DNA from: Methanobacterium alkalithermotolerans
Lineage (GTDB): Archaea; Methanobacteriota; Methanobacteria; Methanobacteriales; Methanobacteriaceae
Length of the DNA: 64,000 bases
Assembly (NCBI RefSeq): GCF_018141185.1
Contig: NZ_CP058560.1
Location: forward strand, 1,426,001 to 1,490,000
Direction: 5' to 3'
Shown: one piece after another, positions 36,702 to 45,295 of the stretch
How positions within the stretch are numbered: position 1 is the stretch's first letter
How the letters are laid out: the number at the start of each line of letters is the position of its first letter
Position numbers and translations under genes: made by a program
Notes under the pieces: model-generated
Database searches by the model: none
Seen by the model: the letters and a program-made list of their open reading frames with translations, nothing else
What the model was told of the DNA's origin: nothing

Positions 36702-37703
36702 TCAGGATTTAAGACTACTAAAACGGGCATTCCATGCCTTGGAACGTACATTTGTTAGATTTAAATCCTTTCGTTTAATAGATATTCCTTTTTGTGGACA
36801 AACTCGGCTACAAGCCCCACATAAAACACAAAACTGAGGATTGATATAAGAATGATTATCTACCATACTAATTGCATTACAGGAACAAACATCTGCGCAG
36901 GCATGGCATGAATCTCCTTTACATTCAAATTCTTCTTCAAAAAATATTTCTCCAGAAAAAGGCTTGGTAATATGTGCAGCTTCTACTGGACAAATTTCCT
37001 GACACCAGCTACAATTTATACATTTTTCTTCATCCATTACGATGTTACCCGATATTTGGGGATCAGGAATTTCATCGGAATACATGCAAGTGGTGCAAAC
37101 AATTTTTATGGCATCTTGAGGACATATCCTTCGGCATATACTGCAATAAATGCACTTAGATTCGTTTATCTTTGTGGAAGTACCAATAGATGGGTTACTT
37201 GAGTCGGGATTAATTTTTTCAATATTTATGGCATCTGCCGGGCAGGATTCTTCACACATGCCACAGAAAATACATTTATCCTGGTTTACTTCTGTCTCAC
37301 CACTAACCAATTCTTTTCTATCAGGTAAAGTCCTATTCATAAAAATAGCGTCTCTAGGACATGCTGTACTGCATTTTCCACAATAAATGCATGTTTCTTC
37401 ATCAATTTCAGAGCTATGGTTCCATTTAGGATACATATCCATGTTACGACTGTTTTCACCATCAATAGTAAATTTTAATGCATCAAAAGGGCAAGCAGAA
37501 GCACATAATCCACATAAACAACATTTGTTATTATCAATGGCCACTAAATCTCCTTGCAAAATTCCCCGGGCAATAGGCAACAAGGGACCTGTTCTCAGAG
37601 CATTGGTAGGACATATATCTACACATATCCCGCATCCTAAACACTTTGAATTTCGATGCTCCAGGCAACGGGTTTCTTTACCTTTTCTTTCAATTTTAGG
37701 CAT
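36702..37703 (-). CDS. FwdF-like polyferredoxin
   Basis: A 333-residue paralogue of FwdF. I count seven regular [4Fe-4S] motifs (CLGCGICVDICP, CCLCGLCASACP, CIYCGKCSTACP, CIFCGMCEESCP, CIYCSICRRICP, CINCSWCQEICP, CVLCGACSRVCP) and one atypical one (CHACADVCSC, between the last two). It starts 4 nt after a small ferredoxin. No fwd catalytic genes are adjacent, so it may carry electrons to a different partner or work with a second formylmethanofuran dehydrogenase elsewhere. It shares the CGATATG-type operator with the tup operon. Confidence 0.85.
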   Translation of the reverse strand: MPKIERKGKETRCLEHRNSKCLGCGICVDICPTNALRTGPLLPIARGILQGDLVAIDNNKCCLCGLCASACPFDALKFTIDGENSRNMDMYPKWNHSSEIDEETCIYCGKCSTACPRDAIFMNRTLPDRKELVSGETEVNQDKCIFCGMCEESCPADAINIEKINPDSSNPSIGTSTKINESKCIYCSICRRICPQDAIKIVCTTCMYSDEIPDPQISGNIVMDEEKCINCSWCQEICPVEAAHITKPFSGEIFFEEEFECKGDSCHACADVCSCNAISMVDNHSYINPQFCVLCGACSRVCPQKGISIKRKDLNLTNVRSKAWNARFSSLKS

Positions 37704-37707
37704 TTTA

Positions 37708-37899
37708 TCAGTCCTTAACTATTGCTTGATTGGGACAATTTTGAATACATAGATCGCAATCATCACAATTTTCTTCAATAAGAACTATATGGTTGCTATC
37801 ACTTTCTAAGGCACCTTTTTCACATAATTTTATACATAAACCTTCTCCAGGGCAGGAACTAATTCCACCACATTTATCTTGATCAATTTTGACTGGCAA
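37708..37899 (-). CDS. Small ferredoxin
   Basis: A 63-residue protein with two [4Fe-4S]-type motifs: an unusual CGGISSCPGEGLCIKLC and a regular CDDCDLCIQNCP. It is the first gene of a two-gene operon with the FwdF-like polyferredoxin, 4 nt apart. An inverted-repeat site over the TATA box lies 36-59 bp upstream. Likely a small electron carrier to the polyferredoxin. Confidence 0.8.
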   Translation of the reverse strand: MPVKIDQDKCGGISSCPGEGLCIKLCEKGALESDSNHIVLIEENCDDCDLCIQNCPNQAIVKD

Positions 37900-37934
37900 A
37901 TGATTACCTCCTTAATCGTTTATATCAGAATATA

Positions 37935-37958
37935 CGAACTGCATATATAAACATATCG
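37935..37958 (-). promoter_or_regulatory. Inverted-repeat operator upstream of ferredoxin operon
   Basis: CGAACTGCA and AACATATCG flank ATATATA-type bases; the left half differs from CGATATGCA at two positions. Read on the minus strand the core is a TATA-like run (TTTATATATG). It lies 36-59 bp upstream of the small ferredoxin start. Confidence 0.5.
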
Positions 37959-37977
37959 ATAATAAAAAAATAATATT

Positions 37978-38067
37978 TCAGTCGGTGGCATGTCTGTTAA
38001 GAAAACCAGTTATCAAGGACACCACCACAAAGCTTATTATTATTAACCCCAGAACTTGAATAGCCAT
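37978..38067 (-). CDS. Small membrane protein, 29 residues
   Basis: ATG 38067 to TGA 37978-37980 encodes MAIQVLGLIIISFVVVSLIT followed by GFLNRHATD, one clear membrane helix. An AGGGTGAT ribosome site lies nine bases upstream. GTG 38073 would add two residues. The preceding gene on the same strand ends at 38085, so the two probably share an mRNA. The function is not known, though single-helix proteins often associate with membrane complexes. Confidence 0.5.
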   Translation of the reverse strand: MAIQVLGLIIISFVVVSLITGFLNRHATD

Positions 38068-38084
38068 TTCCACAATATCACCCT

Positions 38085-38372
38085 TTAATCGTCTTTAGCT
38101 TCTAAAATACATATACTGTCGGCACATTCATGTTCCAATTCAATCAGATCTTTTTTAAGTTTATTAACATCTATGGTGGTTAAACCTTTTATGATCTCAC
38201 TATCAATTTTTATCTGAATAACACCTTCATTGTTGTTAATAACGGTCCCAGGAATATATACTCTTCCAATGGATAACCGTACTTCATCTCCTGATTTGAC
38301 TTCATCTTTAATATAATGGCAAATTTCATCACAAGTAGCACTAACATTTTCCTTTTTTTTCAAAGTTATCAC
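38085..38372 (-). CDS. Hypothetical protein, 95 residues
   Basis: An acidic soluble protein with Cys at about residues 14, 18, 83 and 88 (TCDEICHYI and CADSICIL), which could bind a metal. The sequence VRLSIGRVYIPGTVINNNEGVIQIKID suggests a short beta-barrel. I do not recognise a family. The GTG start at 38372 overlaps the AGGTGAT ribosome site, so TTG 38363 may be the real start. It is followed by a 29-residue membrane protein on the same strand. Confidence 0.5.
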   Translation of the reverse strand: MITLKKKENVSATCDEICHYIKDEVKSGDEVRLSIGRVYIPGTVINNNEGVIQIKIDSEIIKGLTTIDVNKLKKDLIELEHECADSICILEAKDD

Positions 38373-38498
38373 CTGATAAATATATGCTTATATTTTATTT
38401 ATTCAACTATTTAAAACATGCCATATGGAATAAAAAAAGATTATCATGTCTTTTTTAATGAATTAAGAAAATATCTAATGAATAAAAAAGATATTGCT

Positions 38499-40205
38499 CT
38501 ATAATTCCTCCATATCTCTTAGCTCAAGTAAAGTTTCAACTGCTTTAGGCTGAATATTTATTCCCTTCTCTTTGATTGCAGCTATGGGATTTAAACCACC
38601 AGGAGTTACAATCCCTACCCGATACCTCTCTACTTTAGCATTATAGACCAGTTCGCTGGGCTCCCCTACTTTGGAAATGGATAACCCAATATCTTCAATT
38701 TGCTTTAAAATATCCAGTGCCTGGGGTCGTGCCAGGTAGGGTATTTCCTTTAAACTGGCTAAAATACGCCCTATTCCTTTTAATGACTCATTTACTTCAG
38801 TCATATCCTTGGAAATATATATTTCATGCGGATCCAAAGAAGAACCACTATACGCTGTCAGTTCTACAAATCGAGGGCCTTTCTTTTCAATTTCTAAAAT
38901 TCCTCCATATTTGGGAACAGACATAATTCCATTTTTAATTAAAATACCATCCACACTCAAACTGCAGATAGTGGCGATGCCCTTCTTGCTTTTGTCATCT
39001 GGATGAGAAATCACTTTAAAGAATCTGCTGGTGCAGTATTCCGGGCTGATTTTATATACATTATTGATTATTTCCAGAGCATCATCCAGATCATAATTAT
39101 CCACATAAGATATATTGGCAATCAAGTGACCTTTTTGTGATTCCGGATCAAAATCAACATTCTGTATAAGATTCCAGGCTTTGGATAATAAAAAACGAAC
39201 TTTGTGGCCGGTTTCAGGACCAGAAGACTTTATAACATTATTAACATCCGTTATTTTATTCATTTCCTGCAAATCCAGTAAATTTTCAGCAAGTTTAATA
39301 TTAACTGCAAATCCTGCCTCTTTAGCAGCACATAATGGAGCTATTCCTCCGGTTATAGCTATTCCAACCATGTTATCTTCTACAGGAATTCCCAAAACAT
39401 TTTCCCCATCCTTACCCATTTTAAGAAGTCCGGATATTCCTATTTTTTCCAGATTCTGGAATAATTCTACAGCCCGGGATCTTGATTGAGCAGGTATTAC
39501 TCTGAAGTTGGCAGGAACCATCCCGCTTCCGCTAGTTGCAACATCCAAAACGGAAGTCATCTCTTTGGCATTGAATGCCTCCAAAGGAGTCATGGAAGTT
39601 TTTTTGTAGGCAATCAATTCTGTAAATCTCTGGGGTATGTAATCTTTTACCTTAACCAGCCCTCCATACTGAGGGATTACCGGTATGCCTGCACCTAATA
39701 ATAGACCATCAATGGTGGTTCCACAAACTGTTTTTAGCAGTATTTCCTGGCTTGAAATATCGTCTTCTAAGGGTTCATCAATTTTTACAAAAGAACTAAC
39801 TGCCAGACCCTTTTCAAATACTTCCTTCAGGGTTTCCATAGCCTGGTCTTCTAAAAGAATACTGGAAGTATTCACCACCACTTTACCATGACCTGTTAAA
39901 GGGTCTAAGGTAGTCTGGTAAATCATACTTTCAAATTTAGAAAATATAAAATCAACTTGATCGTAAACAAGGCCTTTTTTTAATTCTTTATGCCCGTCTG
40001 CGGTTATTTTTCTACCAGCGTATCCCATACGCTCTGTAAAACCTTTTTCGTCCAGGATGCGCATATGGTAACGTACTGCACGCTCTCCCAGATTATAACC
40101 TTTTTTTTTAAGTTCTTCCGCGATGGTTTTTGCTCCCAGAACCTGCTCTTTCTCAGAGAGTATTCTCAGAATTTCCATCATCTTACGGTCTGTTTCATCT
40201 GGCAT
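38499..40205 (-). CDS. nrpR: Nitrogen regulator NrpR
   Basis: Repressor of nitrogen assimilation in euryarchaea; it releases its GGAA-N6-TTCC operators when 2-oxoglutarate rises. 568 residues: an N-terminal winged helix (AKTIAEELKKKGYNLGERAVRYHMRILDEKG) then two similar NrpR domains (YGGLVKVKDYIPQRFTELIAYKKTSMTP and YGGILEIEKKGPRFVELTAYSGSSLDP). ATG 40205. It lies 81 nt after glnA on the same strand, so it may be partly co-transcribed with it. Confidence 0.93.
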   Translation of the reverse strand: MPDETDRKMMEILRILSEKEQVLGAKTIAEELKKKGYNLGERAVRYHMRILDEKGFTERMGYAGRKITADGHKELKKGLVYDQVDFIFSKFESMIYQTTLDPLTGHGKVVVNTSSILLEDQAMETLKEVFEKGLAVSSFVKIDEPLEDDISSQEILLKTVCGTTIDGLLLGAGIPVIPQYGGLVKVKDYIPQRFTELIAYKKTSMTPLEAFNAKEMTSVLDVATSGSGMVPANFRVIPAQSRSRAVELFQNLEKIGISGLLKMGKDGENVLGIPVEDNMVGIAITGGIAPLCAAKEAGFAVNIKLAENLLDLQEMNKITDVNNVIKSSGPETGHKVRFLLSKAWNLIQNVDFDPESQKGHLIANISYVDNYDLDDALEIINNVYKISPEYCTSRFFKVISHPDDKSKKGIATICSLSVDGILIKNGIMSVPKYGGILEIEKKGPRFVELTAYSGSSLDPHEIYISKDMTEVNESLKGIGRILASLKEIPYLARPQALDILKQIEDIGLSISKVGEPSELVYNAKVERYRVGIVTPGGLNPIAAIKEKGINIQPKAVETLLELRDMEEL

Positions 40206-40286
40206 CTATTCACCAACCATACATTATGGGCGGTGGTATTTAAAATTAACATAAAAAAATTTAAAAAATAAGTATAAAAAATGGGG

Positions 40287-41618
40287 TTAGATAGATAGGT
40301 AACGGTCTAACTCATACTGGAAGACCTGTACCCGGTAATCATCCCATTCTTTATGTTTAAGTTTCATGAAATTTTCAAATACATGATTTCCTAAAGAGGA
40401 TTTAACCACTTCATCTGCTTCCAGGGCATGATATGCTTCCCATAAGCTGGATGGTAACACATCTATTCCCATCTGGCTTAATTCATCCATACTCTTTCCA
40501 AATACGTCAATTTCAGTTGGCTCTCCGGGATCAATCTTGTTTTTTAAACCATCCATACCTGCTTCTAAAACTGCAGCAAAAGCTAGATATGGATTACAGG
40601 ATGGATCAGGCATTCTTAACTCCACACGGGTACGTTTTCCACGTGATGCTGGAATCCGGATAAGTGTGGATCTGTTTTTAAGACCATAGGCCACATATAC
40701 TGGGGCCTCGTATCCAGGTACTAAACGTTTGTAAGAGTTGACAGTAGGGGCACAAACAGCAGCCAGAGCTTTGGAGTGTTTTAAAAGACCTCCTGTAAAA
40801 TGCAATGCCTCCTGGGATAACTGGGTTTCAGTGTCGGGATCATAGAATATGTTTTCACCGTTTTTAAACAGGGACTGGTTTATGTGCATACCGCTTCCAT
40901 TTTCTCCAAAGAATGGTTTGGGCATGAAGGTCACATAGTAGCCCATGTTGTCGACAATGGCTTTTATGGCTTGTTTGAAGGTGATTACTGCATCAGCAGT
41001 CTTTAAAGCCTTATCAAACTTAAAATCAATTTCGTGTTGCCCGGGAGCTACTTCGTGGTGAGATACTTCTATATCAAATTCCAATGCTTCTAAATCCATT
41101 ACCAGTTTTCTTCTAAAGTCAGTTCCTTGATCTACTGGTTCTACATCAAAATAAGCACCATTATCATGAGGGATTATATTTCCTTCTTCGTCCTGATCTA
41201 TAATGAAGAATTCTGGTTCAGGTCCCACATTGTATTCATATCCCTGTTTTCTTACTTTTTCTAAAGCATTTCTCAGGACATACCGGGGATCTCCTTCAAA
41301 AGGTTTTTTGCCATCTGGCCAGTATACATCACATATAAATCTGCAGGTACCTCTCTCATCTGGCCTCCAGGGAAGGGTGGAGAAAGTATCAGGGTCGGGT
41401 TTTAAGATAAGATCGCTGTCATTAATGTCAACGAATCCCGAAACAGAAGAACCATCAAACAACAGTCCTTCTTCTATAATATCTTCTATCTGATCTGGCC
41501 TTAAAAGAGGCACAGCCATATTTTTAGGGGTTCCGTGTATATCCACGAACTGAAGACGTACGAATTTGACATTGCAGTCTTCCATTTTTTTAATTATCTG
41601 TCCTATTTTATCTGACAT
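40287..41618 (-). CDS. glnA: Glutamine synthetase
   Basis: ATP-dependent synthesis of glutamine from glutamate and ammonia. 443 residues with FDGSSVSGFVDINDSDL, the ATP-site motif KPFFGENGSGMHINQSL, and the VPGYEAPVYVAYGLKNRS region; the adenylylation-site Tyr region of the bacterial form is not expected in this type. The operator GGAAAGATGTTTCC lies 46-59 bp upstream. The start ATG 41618 follows GGAGGG. It is followed by nrpR. Confidence 0.95.
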   Translation of the reverse strand: MSDKIGQIIKKMEDCNVKFVRLQFVDIHGTPKNMAVPLLRPDQIEDIIEEGLLFDGSSVSGFVDINDSDLILKPDPDTFSTLPWRPDERGTCRFICDVYWPDGKKPFEGDPRYVLRNALEKVRKQGYEYNVGPEPEFFIIDQDEEGNIIPHDNGAYFDVEPVDQGTDFRRKLVMDLEALEFDIEVSHHEVAPGQHEIDFKFDKALKTADAVITFKQAIKAIVDNMGYYVTFMPKPFFGENGSGMHINQSLFKNGENIFYDPDTETQLSQEALHFTGGLLKHSKALAAVCAPTVNSYKRLVPGYEAPVYVAYGLKNRSTLIRIPASRGKRTRVELRMPDPSCNPYLAFAAVLEAGMDGLKNKIDPGEPTEIDVFGKSMDELSQMGIDVLPSSLWEAYHALEADEVVKSSLGNHVFENFMKLKHKEWDDYRVQVFQYELDRYLSI

Positions 41619-42103
41619 TCATTTTCCCTCCGTAAATTCTATGATTTACAGATAAGTTTCGCCGGAAAGATGTTTCCTTTTTCTTACATATAAATGTTTT
41701 GAAAACCACATTCAGGGGGTTTTAAGTAATATATTTCATCTTAGTATACTGCTATTCTATGGATTACATTTAAATATTTTTCAATATATTATATTTACTT
41801 TACTCTAATTAAAACTATATGCCCATATTTATTAAAAAATGTTTATATATTCTTAAAAAATACTGAAATATTTTCATTTAACTTATAGACTTACCTTAAC
41901 CCTAAAATTTATTATTTGCTTACAAATTTGGTGCCACTTTTATTATTAAAATTGAAAATAAAAGAAATTTCCATTTAGTATATCAAGAGAATTTCTATTA
42001 ACTTTGTTTTTTTAATTTATTTATTTTTGTTTTGTAATTTTTTAGTTATTTTTATATTTTTTTAGGGCTTTTTAGTTCTTTTTTTCTATTTTATCCACTA
42101 TTT
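41619..42103. other. Region upstream of glnA and IS flank
   Basis: About 490 AT-rich bases with no gene. The glnA-proximal part holds the NrpR operator and TATA box listed separately. From about 42000 to 42103 the plus strand is strikingly T-rich (runs of T7-T8), ending at the IS left end. Confidence 0.4.
41664..41677 (-). promoter_or_regulatory. NrpR operator of glnA
   Basis: GGAAAGATGTTTCC matches GGAA-N6-TTCC, the NrpR site known from Methanococcus. A TATA-like element on the minus strand (ATTTATATGT, 41686-41695) places the transcription start inside it, so bound NrpR would block initiation. Confidence 0.8.
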
Positions 42104-42105
42104 CA

Positions 42106-43128
42106 GGGTTTTTTGGGGTTAGCGTTCGCTAGGTTGTGTTTATTTTTTGCAGGGTTTTTAGTTGTAGTAAGTTGTAACAGAAGCATGAAAACAGGTTTTT
42201 GGTGTGTACTCTGAGTGTAGTGGTTACTAAATGGTGACCTGACTTGAATATGTTTTTAATTACGGCGTAAGGCCGTTCGCCGGCGGATCTTTTTCGGGTG
42301 ATTCGCTTGTTGCGATTTTTATCCCGGATTCCCAATGGATGTGCACGCACTGCACGTTTCATAGTGGCATCATATCCTTTGCAGGCTGCTCCGAAGTATC
42401 CACGGTCTCGATAAACTACTTCACCAGGTTTGCTGAGGTCAATTTGACTATCATGGATCTCAGCCGTTGTAGTTTCCAGTCTACGTATCAAATCATAATC
42501 CTTATCGGCCAGTGTATGTAATTTATATCCAAAATAGGATTTACCGCCTTTTTTAGACCATTCTCCTTCTTTATTACGTCTGGTTTTGGCTTCAGGTCCA
42601 CGAGGTTCATTAACTCTTTGATGACCAGGATCAGCTGTAATGAAAGTAGCATCCTGTATAACGCCTTCTTTGACCTTTAGTCCCTTGGAATCGATTTGTC
42701 TTTGCAGTTCTTTCCATATATATTCGTCTTTACCAGTATCAATTAATCGTTCTCTGAATGCCCAGACCGTGGAACGGTCTGGGATTCTTTCAGGGAATCC
42801 TAAGAACTTTTGAAAGGATATTCGATCGTTAGCTTGTCTTTCAAGCTCAGGATCAGATAAACCATACCATGATTGCAAAACCAACATCTTTATCATAACT
42901 ATTTCATCATTATTAGGCCTACCACCACGTTCAGACTGATTATAATACATATCTCGAATAACAGGTCTGAAAGCTTCCCAATCAATAAGAGGATCAATCT
43001 CAGCAAGCTTATCACCCAGCTGTTTCACGCGATCATACTGCTTATTCATGAAATAATTCTCAAAAGACTTCATAATACTCCTATAACCATAAAACTATAT
43101 AAATATATACCTAAACCCCATTAAACAC
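42106..43128. mobile_element. IS5-like insertion sequence
   Basis: The transposase gene is bounded by imperfect inverted ends: GGGTTTTTTGGGGTT at 42106-42120 and AACCCCATTAAACAC at 43114-43128, 12 of 15 matching when reversed. It sits between the two divergent NrpR-controlled units. No target duplication was found by eye, so the exact ends are approximate. Confidence 0.65.
42129..43073 (-). CDS. IS5-family transposase
   Basis: A 314-residue DDE transposase. It has the N-terminal IS5 region (SERGGRPNNDEIVMIKMLVLQSWYGLSD) and catalytic residues in QDATFITADP, VVYRDRGYFGA and SAGERPYAVIKN. The reading frame is complete, so the element may still be active. Sequence composition (less A/T than the flanks) differs from its neighbours, as expected for a mobile gene. 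Confidence 0.93.
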   Translation of the reverse strand: MKSFENYFMNKQYDRVKQLGDKLAEIDPLIDWEAFRPVIRDMYYNQSERGGRPNNDEIVMIKMLVLQSWYGLSDPELERQANDRISFQKFLGFPERIPDRSTVWAFRERLIDTGKDEYIWKELQRQIDSKGLKVKEGVIQDATFITADPGHQRVNEPRGPEAKTRRNKEGEWSKKGGKSYFGYKLHTLADKDYDLIRRLETTTAEIHDSQIDLSKPGEVVYRDRGYFGAACKGYDATMKRAVRAHPLGIRDKNRNKRITRKRSAGERPYAVIKNIFKSGHHLVTTTLRVHTKNLFSCFCYNLLQLKTLQKINTT

Positions 43129-43448
43129 ATTAAAATCACGAATTCAACTTCCTCAAAATTTAAAAGAATTAAAAATCAAGAGATAATAGAAATTCTCTCA
43201 AATTATTTTATCTATATCTGTTAATTATTAAGAAAGAATCTTAATTTTAGATTTATTTATTAAAATTTTATTGTGGTATCAGGATCAATGCCCTAACCGA
43301 AACTTTTATATACCATGGACAACTTTTTTAGTATATCGGAATAAGGCTTCCGGTATCCGCAAAAACTTGAAGCCTGATTTTCTCCGAAATATAGAATTAT
43401 CATACTATTGACTTTGTATTTCAAAAATTTTAATTATGGAGGTTCAAA
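43129..43448. other. Region between IS right end and amtB
   Basis: About 320 bases with no gene. It holds the amtB promoter: TTTATATA at 43305-43312 and the operator at 43338-43351. The remaining AT-rich part shows nothing I can name. Confidence 0.4.
43305..43351 (+). promoter_or_regulatory. amtB promoter and NrpR operator
   Basis: TATA box TTTATATA (43305-43312) preceded by a BRE-like CCGAAAC, and operator GGAATAAGGCTTCC (GGAA-N6-TTCC) at 43338-43351, right at or after the expected start site. This arrangement fits NrpR repression of amtB-glnK. Confidence 0.8.
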
Positions 43449-44693
43449 ATGGCAACAGCAGAAATAATTGGTAGCGCTACAGATGTAAACTCCATTGTAG
43501 CAGCTTTAAATACCATAGCTAATTCCAATGATGTCCTCTTCCTGGTTGTATTTGGAGCCCTTGTGTTTATGATGCAGTGGGGATTCCTGATGCTGGAAGG
43601 TGGACAGGTTAGGAAAAAAAATGTAAACAACGTGATGATGAAAAACGTAGCCGACTGGCTAATTGGATGTGTGAGCTTTTTACTTATAGGTTACGTACTT
43701 ACCACATCTCTGGATCCATCAGCATTTACGGCCTGGTGGGGTAAAATATTTGGAACCGCATCATTTTTAGCAGATAATGGATTGGAACTGGCGACCTGGT
43801 TCTTTGGTCTGGTATTTGCTGCAACTGCGGCCACCATTGCTTCTGGTGGTGTTGCGGAGAGAATGAAACTTAAATCATACTTAATTGCTTCAGCAATAAT
43901 CACGGGATTATTATACCCCCTATTTGTGTACATCGGACCATGGGGATCAGAACTTCTGGTTTTCCACGATTATGCCGGTAGTATAATGGTACATGCTCTG
44001 GGTGGGTTCCTGGCACTGGGATTAATCATTGCCCTGGGTCCACGTATAGGAAGGTATGTTAAAGGAAAAGCCATACCTATGCCGGGTCACAGTATACCTA
44101 TGGCCATGTCCGGTGCATTCATCCTGGCAGTAGGATGGTATGGTTTCAATGTAGGTAGTTCTCTGGCAGTAGGAGAAATATCTGGCCTGGTAGCTGCAAC
44201 CACCACTCTGGCCATGGCGGGAGGGGGATTAGGAGCACTTTTAGCATCTAATAAGGATGTTCTCTTTACTCCTAATGGTCTGGTAGCAGGTCTGGTAGCA
44301 ATATGTGCCGGTACTGATATTGTAAGCCCTATTGCTGCTCTGGTAATTGGTATAATAGCAGGTATACAGGTGCCTCTGGTCTTTAAATTCCTGGAGAAAA
44401 AAGGTATTGACGATGTTTGTGGTGTAGTCTCTGTGCATGGAACTGCAGGTATAATTGGAGCTATATGTGCCGGTATATTTGGTTCAGCGGCATTAGGTGG
44501 AAGTGGAGACGTAAGTCTCATAAACCAATTAATAGCAGTGGTAGTAGTGGTACTCTATGGTACCGGTTTCGGACTGTTACTGGGTAAAGTAATAGGCTAC
44601 TTCACTGGAGGAATACGTGTAACTGCAGAAGAAGAGAAATTAGGTTTGGATTTAGCTGAACACCATCTATCAGCTTATCCTGAAGAAGACTAA
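43449..44693 (+). CDS. amtB: Ammonium transporter AmtB
   Basis: Membrane channel for ammonium. 414 residues with about eleven hydrophobic helices and Amt signatures: MQWGFLMLEGGQVRKKN near residue 38 and the conserved HALGGFLALG and VSVHGTAGIIGAICAGIFG segments, including the twin His residues of the channel. GGAGG precedes the ATG. It is followed 14 nt later by glnK, the usual Amt partner, and driven by an NrpR-operated promoter. Confidence 0.95.
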   Translation: MATAEIIGSATDVNSIVAALNTIANSNDVLFLVVFGALVFMMQWGFLMLEGGQVRKKNVNNVMMKNVADWLIGCVSFLLIGYVLTTSLDPSAFTAWWGKIFGTASFLADNGLELATWFFGLVFAATAATIASGGVAERMKLKSYLIASAIITGLLYPLFVYIGPWGSELLVFHDYAGSIMVHALGGFLALGLIIALGPRIGRYVKGKAIPMPGHSIPMAMSGAFILAVGWYGFNVGSSLAVGEISGLVAATTTLAMAGGGLGALLASNKDVLFTPNGLVAGLVAICAGTDIVSPIAALVIGIIAGIQVPLVFKFLEKKGIDDVCGVVSVHGTAGIIGAICAGIFGSAALGGSGDVSLINQLIAVVVVVLYGTGFGLLLGKVIGYFTGGIRVTAEEEKLGLDLAEHHLSAYPEED

Positions 44694-44707
44694 AAGGAGG
44701 TATTTTG

Positions 44708-45046
44708 GTGAAAGAAATTGTAGCGATTATCCGGCCAGAGAAATTACAAAAGGTAAAAAATGCCCTGGAAGATGCAGAATGCAATGGGATTACGGTCACC
44801 GAAGTAAAAGGCCGTGGTCGACAATTGGGAATTACAGAAAGTTACCGGGGATCCAACTACAAGGTGGATTTATTACCTAAAACTAAACTGGAAGTCATTG
44901 TAAAGGATGAAAATCTGGATAAGTTAATAGAGGTAATAGTAAAAAATGCCCAAACCGGAGACATTGGGGATGGAAAAATATTCATTTCCAATGTGGAAGA
45001 TGTGGTACGTATAAGAACTAATGAAAGAGGGGAAAACGCGGTTTAA
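44708..45046 (+). CDS. glnK: Nitrogen regulatory protein GlnK
   Basis: PII signal protein that blocks AmtB and senses ATP/ADP and 2-oxoglutarate. 112 residues with RPEKLQKVKNALEDAE and T-loop GRQLGITESYRGSNYKVDLLPK; the T-loop Tyr is residue 51 if translation starts at GTG 44708, as in classical PII proteins, which supports this start over TTG 44705. GGAGG lies seven bases upstream. Confidence 0.93.
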   Translation: MKEIVAIIRPEKLQKVKNALEDAECNGITVTEVKGRGRQLGITESYRGSNYKVDLLPKTKLEVIVKDENLDKLIEVIVKNAQTGDIGDGKIFISNVEDVVRIRTNERGENAV

Positions 45047-45075
45047 CCGACTTAAACCTCTAATTTTTTTTTTTT
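45040..45075 (+). terminator. Terminator of amtB-glnK
   Basis: GGTTTAA and TTAAACC at 45040-45046 and 45052-45058 form a perfect 7-bp stem with a 5-base loop, followed by twelve T's at 45064-45075. The stem overlaps the glnK stop codon. Confidence 0.8.
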
Positions 45076-45295
45076 AACATTTAATTAATAAAATATTTTT
45101 AATTTCATACTAACATTATTTCTTAATTAATTACTTGCTTATTTTAACCAGGGATTTAAATTTAAATCCGAAATTGTTTGCGCTGTTTTTAAAAAAATAA
45201 GAATTAAATATAATTTTAATAATAATTCTAAAATTACTTGATTTTAAATTTCAAGATTTAAATTACGTTCTCCAAATCTAAAAAGCTAAATATAT

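Noticed and set aside
42000..42105. T-rich stretch as a regulatory element
   Set aside because: Looks like low-complexity DNA next to the IS end; no pairing structure or promoter seen.
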